Below, piece by piece: positions 15,001-18,721 of a DNA stretch of 18,721 nt; within the stretch, counting starts at the first letter, position 1; the number at the start of each line of letters is the position of its first letter. The notes beneath the pieces were generated by a model. The model searched no databases. It had not been told where the DNA came from and saw only the letters and a list, made by a program, of their open reading frames with translations. Position numbers and translations under genes: made by a program. The DNA is from Nitrospinota bacterium (lineage in GTDB: Bacteria; Nitrospinota; Nitrospinia; Nitrospinales; Nitrospinaceae): NCBI GenBank assembly GCA_027298165.1, contig JAPUGN010000245.1:1-18721 (forward strand), given 5' to 3'.

Positions 15001-18000
15001 ACGTGCCGAACGTGTTCCTGAACGGAGTCATGGTGAGCGATCATCAAATTTTTCAGGATACGAAACAGGTGGTCGTTCCCCCGGTCAAAAATTTCCTCGA
15101 CGTTACGGTGCAACTTGACCGGGATCAATACCAGCCACGCGAACAGGGCACCCTCACCGTCACCGCCAAAAACCACAAGGGTGATCCGGTATCCGCCGAG
15201 GTGGCGGTGGGGCTGGTTGACGAAGCGGTCTATTACATTCAGAAGGACCTGGCGCCGGACCCGCGCCAGTTCTTCTACGGACAAAAGCGCGCCCGCCGCA
15301 TCCAGACGCAAAGCTCGTTCCAGATGAAGCGCCTGGCAAAACTGCAAAAGAGAAAAGATGCGTCGCTGGGGCGAGGCGTCTCCGGAGGCAAAGGCGATTA
15401 CGGTGCGCTGGATCGTCTGGAAGGCAGTGTTCAGCACAAATCCCGCGCTTTCAAATCCCTGAGCGCCAACGCTCCCATGGCTCAATCAGAGATGGTTGCC
15501 GAAGAAGCGTTTGCCGACGACAAAGAGAGACTTTCCAAGCGCGCAGGCCGGGTGCAATCACCCGTTCCGGGCCAGGCAGAACCGGCGGTGCTGGTGCGTT
15601 CGGATTTCCGCAGTACCATTCTGTGGAAACCGAATATCAAAACCGGCAAGGAGGGCAAAGCCACGGTCAAGGTTCAATTCGCCGATTCGTTGACCGAGTG
15701 GCGGGCCACCGCGCGGGCGGTCTCCAAGACCAATCAGTTCGGCATCGCTACCGCCAAGGTCAGGACGCAAAACCCGTTGATCGTCCGCCTGCAGGCGCCG
15801 CGTTTCTTCGTGGTGGGAGACCAGCTCACTCTGTCGGCCATCTTCAACAACAACACCGGGGAGGAAATGATCGTGCGGCCTGCCCTCGATGCGCAGGGCC
15901 TGACGGTGGTCGGCCACATTGACCGCAAAGGCAAACCCGTCAAGGGGGAGATCGGCCCGACCAAGGTTCCAGCGCATGGCGAACGCCGCATCGACTGGCT
16001 GGTTTCGGTGACGCAGGCGGGTCATGCCAAAATCCGCGTTTCCGGGAAATCCTCCAAATACGGCGATGCCATGGAAAAAAGTTTTATCATCCACGAGCAC
16101 GGCATCGAAAAATTCCTCTCCGCCTCCGGTAAAATGCGTGGGGATGAAGTGGCGATGCAACTGAATATCCCGAAGGCGCGTAAAAAGGATTCGACCCGCC
16201 TCAGCGTGCAGGTCACCCCGAGTCTGGCGGTGACTATGCTGGACGCTCTGCCCTACCTGATCGATTATCCCTACGGCTGTACCGAGCAAACGCTCAGCCG
16301 GTTTCTGCCGGCAGTGATCGTTTTGAAAACGCTGGTGGACCAGGGACTTAAACCCGAGTCCATAAGGGACAAGCTGTTCGTCGGCATCGAAACCCAACAA
16401 ACCGGCAAAAACCATCCCAATGGCAAAAAGAATATCGCCGAACTGGATGCCATGGTGCAGGCTGGGCTCGATCGCCTGTACGATTTTCAGCACAGCGACG
16501 GCGGCTGGGGTTGGTGGAAGAAAGGCGACAGCGATCACTTTATGACGGCCTATGTGCTGTGGGGACTGAGCCTCGCCCGGCAGTCCGGGGTTGAGGTGAA
16601 CCGCAGCGCTCTCAAACGCGCCGCCCGGTTTCTCAACAAGGGACTGGTGGAAGCGGAGGAGCAACACGATCTGCAAGCGTGGATGTTGCACGCGCTGTCG
16701 GTGTATCACGCGGCCGGCAAACTCAAGCGGATCGATAAGTTTCAAAACCAGGCCTTCCAGAACCTGTGGAAGCACAAAAGCCGCCTCAATGCCTACACCC
16801 GTTCGTTGCTGGCGCTGGCGGCGCATCATTATGGATTTAAGAAGCGGGCGAGAACTTTAATCGATAACTTGGAAAACGGGGTTATCCTCGATGACAAGCC
16901 GGATACTTCGATCATCCAGCGCGGCTCCAAACAATCGCAAAAAGCGGTGATGGCCACGGCGCACTGGGGAGAGGACGGGATTTTCTACCGGTGGTCGAAC
17001 GGCGGTGTGGAAGCGACGGCATTCGCCCTGAGCGCCCTGCTCACCATCGATCCCAAAAACAAACTGGTGGAGCCGGTTATGAACTGGCTGATCAAAAATC
17101 GGCGCGGCGCCAACTGGAGCAACACCCGTGACACGGCCATCGTGGTGCTGGCGATGAATCAATACCTTAAAACCAGCGGCGAACTGAAGGGCAGGATCGC
17201 ATACGAACTACAAGTCAACGGACACACCGTGACCACCCAAAAGGTGAAGGACGTTTTGCGCGCGCCCAGCCTGTTCGCCATCGATGCGAAGTGGATCAAA
17301 GACGGCGTCAACACCATCCGCCTGATCCGGAAAAGCGGGGAAGGTCCCTTGTACTTTGCGGCGAACGCCACTTTTTTCAGCCTTGAGGAACCGATCACCG
17401 CGGCGGGCAATGAGATCTTCGTCCGGCGGCAGTATTACAAGCTGGTGGGACGTCCGACTCTTCTTAAAGGCTACATTTATGACAAAGTGCCGCTCAACGA
17501 CGGGGAGACGGTAACCAGCGGCGAGCGCATCGAAACGCTCCTAACCATCGAAGCCAAGAACCATTATGAGTATCTGGTGTTTGAGGATATGAAACCGGCG
17601 GGGCTGGAAGCGGTGCAGATTAAAAGCGGCGAACCGGTGTACGCGCGGGAACTGAAGCAATCGGCGGTGCAACGAAGTTTTGGAACCTCCCTGAATCCGG
17701 CATTGCCGGGCGTGACCCCCGCCAAAAAGGGCCGGATGAAATCCCTAATCGTTCCATCTCCGGTACCGGATGCCAATTCCTCGGATTACACGGGGCGCAG
17801 CCGGTGGGTGTACCAGGAGTTGCGCGACCGTAAGGTGGTGCTGTTTATCGACCACCTGCCGCAGGGCGTGTGGGAGATTCGCTACACCCTGCGTGCCGAG
17901 GTGCCGGGCCGGTTCCATGCGTTGCCGGTGCTGGGTCACGCCATGTACATTCCGGAAATACGGACCAACGGGGCGGAGACACGCATCCAAGTGACGGAAA

Positions 18001-18011
18001 ATAAGAAATAA
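12027..18011 (+). CDS. Large secreted alpha-2-macroglobulin family protein with thioester
   Basis: Bacterial alpha-2-macroglobulins trap attacking proteases in the periplasm. The ATG at 12027 has GGAG six bases upstream; the frame is open further left only by overlap with the kinase gene. The protein has 1994 residues. A Sec signal (hydrophobic 8-22, AQA cleavage near 28) lacks a lipobox, unlike E. coli YfhM. Residues 35-345 are helical and TPR-like, with a tyrosine-rich run RYYYYGYYG near 182. Macroglobulin beta domains follow, with YVATDRPAYRPNE near 533, YLHSKHNLYRPQD near 775 and VGLVDEAVYYI near 1060. A basic low-complexity bait-like region spans about 1086-1190, then the A2M domain FRSTILWKP from 1193. 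The thioester motif GCTEQ has C1418 and Q1421, with QHSDGGWGWW in the helical thioester domain. The C-terminal 250 residues are beta-rich. No pbpC neighbour is present. Confidence 0.93.
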   Translation: MTFRQASLLKWIIFSLILALAGFPDAQAVTIEGGAYGLLKNQGESYVRKGSYAKANEVYRKAQKLKLSPPEKRWVAFRVADTQWRSAAETNNPDPSKLEQARAQLRKMIRDQVRTEQQDRLWAEIQESLGDSWWFPRNARNWSAAWGHYQKALDWWGGTADIELARTRYLNIIWNAATPPNRQRYYYYGYYGNTIPVNFLENALKIAQTKTDRVHAHYLIAMALRQRGNIYQQQRVPESFEAVIDAGKSTEWYDDALYHYAEWLSGPGEIIIMENGQQRREQNYKKALKYFRRILKDFKKGETRFYDNARNNVKNITQPTLNLNASSFFLPDSLIRVNLNWRNIDKVFLSLYKVNLSGNIDFTRKDDARSWLNRISLFKDKKVKSWDEDLKDTRDFRPGQKVLEFDKKLPPGAYILEATGGGEKSREIVLVTESSLILKTSGKQALVYFADSGNGAPLAKARVHLYERHYTGRKWVWDDNTARTDKNGLAVFDLEGERNNSQLFVGAALKDRQAFVTGYNYRYRHDKSSWKLYVATDRPAYRPNETAQWKLTARTYDGSVYETPANETLEYEITDPRGSKLKKGKLKLNEFGSGWDSLELSEKIPLGEYRVTFWTKGRKKHIGNAALFRLEEFKLPEFKVSVQTPEENGKKKTFQLGDTVEVDIHAEYYFGGPVANANVEVVVYQRPFYHSWHPQPEFPWYYEDMVPRMGRYWGQGQQIKREVIKTDAEGNAHLSFPSQRQNQDLQYTIEARVTDLSRREVVSRGTVQVTRQPYYVYLHSKHNLYRPQDKVQVNIKALDANHQPVQTEGTIRITRDIWYEIWIDPKGKEVQGKALERLRRDNKIFPPPPAQPGGPGWQLKFRGYRHDDILTRKVNTDAQGEAELTFIASQQGYYRIAWTSQPDRKTLPVKGETTVWVADNATTELGYRHGGLEIIVDKDTFRAGQIAPVMIVAPTSDRYVLFSMEADDLYSYQLVHLTGTVKLLQLDIEEKHVPNVFLNGVMVSDHQIFQDTKQVVVPPVKNFLDVTVQLDRDQYQPREQGTLTVTAKNHKGDPVSAEVAVGLVDEAVYYIQKDLAPDPRQFFYGQKRARRIQTQSSFQMKRLAKLQKRKDASLGRGVSGGKGDYGALDRLEGSVQHKSRAFKSLSANAPMAQSEMVAEEAFADDKERLSKRAGRVQSPVPGQAEPAVLVRSDFRSTILWKPNIKTGKEGKATVKVQFADSLTEWRATARAVSKTNQFGIATAKVRTQNPLIVRLQAPRFFVVGDQLTLSAIFNNNTGEEMIVRPALDAQGLTVVGHIDRKGKPVKGEIGPTKVPAHGERRIDWLVSVTQAGHAKIRVSGKSSKYGDAMEKSFIIHEHGIEKFLSASGKMRGDEVAMQLNIPKARKKDSTRLSVQVTPSLAVTMLDALPYLIDYPYGCTEQTLSRFLPAVIVLKTLVDQGLKPESIRDKLFVGIETQQTGKNHPNGKKNIAELDAMVQAGLDRLYDFQHSDGGWGWWKKGDSDHFMTAYVLWGLSLARQSGVEVNRSALKRAARFLNKGLVEAEEQHDLQAWMLHALSVYHAAGKLKRIDKFQNQAFQNLWKHKSRLNAYTRSLLALAAHHYGFKKRARTLIDNLENGVILDDKPDTSIIQRGSKQSQKAVMATAHWGEDGIFYRWSNGGVEATAFALSALLTIDPKNKLVEPVMNWLIKNRRGANWSNTRDTAIVVLAMNQYLKTSGELKGRIAYELQVNGHTVTTQKVKDVLRAPSLFAIDAKWIKDGVNTIRLIRKSGEGPLYFAANATFFSLEEPITAAGNEIFVRRQYYKLVGRPTLLKGYIYDKVPLNDGETVTSGERIETLLTIEAKNHYEYLVFEDMKPAGLEAVQIKSGEPVYARELKQSAVQRSFGTSLNPALPGVTPAKKGRMKSLIVPSPVPDANSSDYTGRSRWVYQELRDRKVVLFIDHLPQGVWEIRYTLRAEVPGRFHALPVLGHAMYIPEIRTNGAETRIQVTENKK

Positions 18012-18025
18012 AATTGCCGATGAAC

Positions 18026-18052
18026 AAAAAAACGCCCCGTTTCCGGGGCGTT
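18026..18052 (-). terminator. Intrinsic terminator of the minus-strand zinc-ribbon gene
   Basis: AACGCCCCG (18031-18039) and CGGGGCGTT (18044-18052) form a perfect nine-pair stem around TTTC. Seven adenines at 18026-18032 become a T-run after the stem on the minus strand, which makes a textbook terminator in that direction. It lies 85 bases beyond the stop of the minus-strand gene. For the macroglobulin gene on the plus strand the stem lacks a T-run and would be weak. Confidence 0.8.
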
Positions 18053-18136
18053 GAGCTAAACAGGGGGCAAACTACCGAACTTCCGTGATTAAGATTCTCC
18101 CAACCACCAAAGGGTTCGTAAAAAGTGACGGGGGCC

Positions 18137-18721
18137 TTAAAAACCTCCCGCTATCTTTTTGATAAAGGTCTGAATTTCCTTTTTTTCCGGGCCGTCCAGA
18201 TTCTTTTCTTCCCTGGAAAGAGTGGTCAGGATGGAGGTGCCGTATCCCATTTCCAGGCCACTGGCGATGCTGACCAGGATGCGGGACCCGTAGCGAGCCG
18301 CCAGCCCGTGTTCCTCAGCGCCCGGGAAAGCCACTTTCGGTCCGACCAGCATGGCCCAGGTTTTGACGGCGGCCACCTCGGCGGCTTCGCGGATTTGGAT
18401 ATTTTCCACACCTTCCATGTAGGGGCCGGGATCAATTTCTCCGTTCTCGAAACGTTCGATCAGCTGGGTGAGGTTTTCCTCTTCCGAGTCCAGCCGGTCC
18501 AGAATGTATTCGAAAATTTTGCCTTCGATCTCTTTGAGTTTTTCGATGTTCCAGATGCAGTGGAACTCCTTGGACCCGTAGCTGATGTGAGTTTCTCTTT
18601 TAATCTTGTGAATACAAGCCGGGCATCGTTTGCCGGAATCGTGGCTGAACTCCTTACCGCAGGGGCACGGGGCGAGGTAATTCTGAATCGCCAGCGCCAA
18701 CGGTTCTCCCTCCAATTGCAG
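18137..18721 (-). CDS. Zinc-ribbon protein of unknown function (5' end beyond window)
   Basis: The frame stays open to the right edge, reading LQLEGEPLALAIQNYL before the ribbon, so the true start is probably outside the window. A TTG at 18715 is possible but has no ribosome site in view. About 195 residues are visible. Counted from that TTG, a four-cysteine ribbon CPCGKEF...RCPAC (C17, C19, C31, C34) should bind zinc. A charged helical stretch follows near 55-95 (EKLKEIEGKIFEYILDRLD), then an alanine- and glycine-rich C-terminal part with YGSRILVSIASGLEMGYG. There is no signal peptide or membrane helix in view, so it is likely cytoplasmic. I do not recognise the family. It is convergent with the macroglobulin gene. 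Confidence 0.7.
   Translation of the reverse strand: MQLEGEPLALAIQNYLAPCPCGKEFSHDSGKRCPACIHKIKRETHISYGSKEFHCIWNIEKLKEIEGKIFEYILDRLDSEEENLTQLIERFENGEIDPGPYMEGVENIQIREAAEVAAVKTWAMLVGPKVAFPGAEEHGLAARYGSRILVSIASGLEMGYGTSILTTLSREEKNLDGPEKKEIQTFIKKIAGGF

Noticed and set aside
15558..16829. A 423-codon open frame antisense to the macroglobulin gene
   Set aside because: The opposite strand encodes conserved macroglobulin and thioester motifs throughout; this frame has none.
18023..18052. Terminator of the macroglobulin gene
   Set aside because: The stem is usable, but the T-run exists only on the minus strand, so I assigned it to the opposing gene.
1..18721. CRISPR array, tRNA, rRNA, insertion sequence or prophage
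   Set aside because: I saw no regularly spaced repeats, tRNA-like folds, transposase motifs or phage genes.

Overview
This is a moderately GC-rich, densely coded bacterial chromosome segment. It carries mainly housekeeping and nitrogen-metabolism genes, with no insertion sequence, prophage, CRISPR array, tRNA or rRNA that I could see. Signal peptides with a periplasmic alpha-2-macroglobulin point to a Gram-negative cell. The gene content would suit a deep-branching proteobacterium-like lineage such as Nitrospinota or Desulfobacterota, but that placement is inference from protein style, not a database result.

Left part (1-1732): the start of dnaN (beta clamp, minus strand, running off the window) and aroF (DAHP synthase, plus strand) diverge from a 258-bp region with a promoter candidate for each. 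dnaA is not upstream of dnaN.

Nitrogen block (1904-8216, all plus strand): glnD (PII uridylyltransferase/uridylyl-removing enzyme) with a short exported TPR protein 14 bp behind it; a stand-alone arginine dihydrolase of the cyanobacterial ArgZ/AgrE type; argF (ornithine carbamoyltransferase); orn (oligoribonuclease); and a small six-cysteine membrane-anchored protein overlapping orn by 4 bases. The dihydrolase beside argF is the most striking feature. Together they give an arginine-to-ornithine-to-citrulline route that releases ammonia (the ornithine-ammonia cycle known from cyanobacteria), beside the gene for the PII-modifying nitrogen sensor.

Convergent junction (8217-8439): a perfect GC hairpin and two repeat-like modules separate the plus-strand block from purB-purC on the minus strand (10452 down to 8440), which encode adenylosuccinate lyase and SAICAR synthase.

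Right part (10631-18011, plus strand): a compact three-gene cluster of low-molecular-weight phosphatase, fructosamine/ribulosamine 3-kinase and a 1994-residue secreted alpha-2-macroglobulin with an intact thioester motif and a basic bait-like region. The phosphatase-kinase pair fits protein deglycation repair. A canonical intrinsic terminator at 18026-18052 serves the last gene, a minus-strand zinc-ribbon protein of unknown function that enters from beyond the right edge.

No stretch longer than 300 bases lacks a gene. The largest gaps are 455-712, 8217-8439, 10453-10630, 1733-1903 and 5302-5458, and each is described below.
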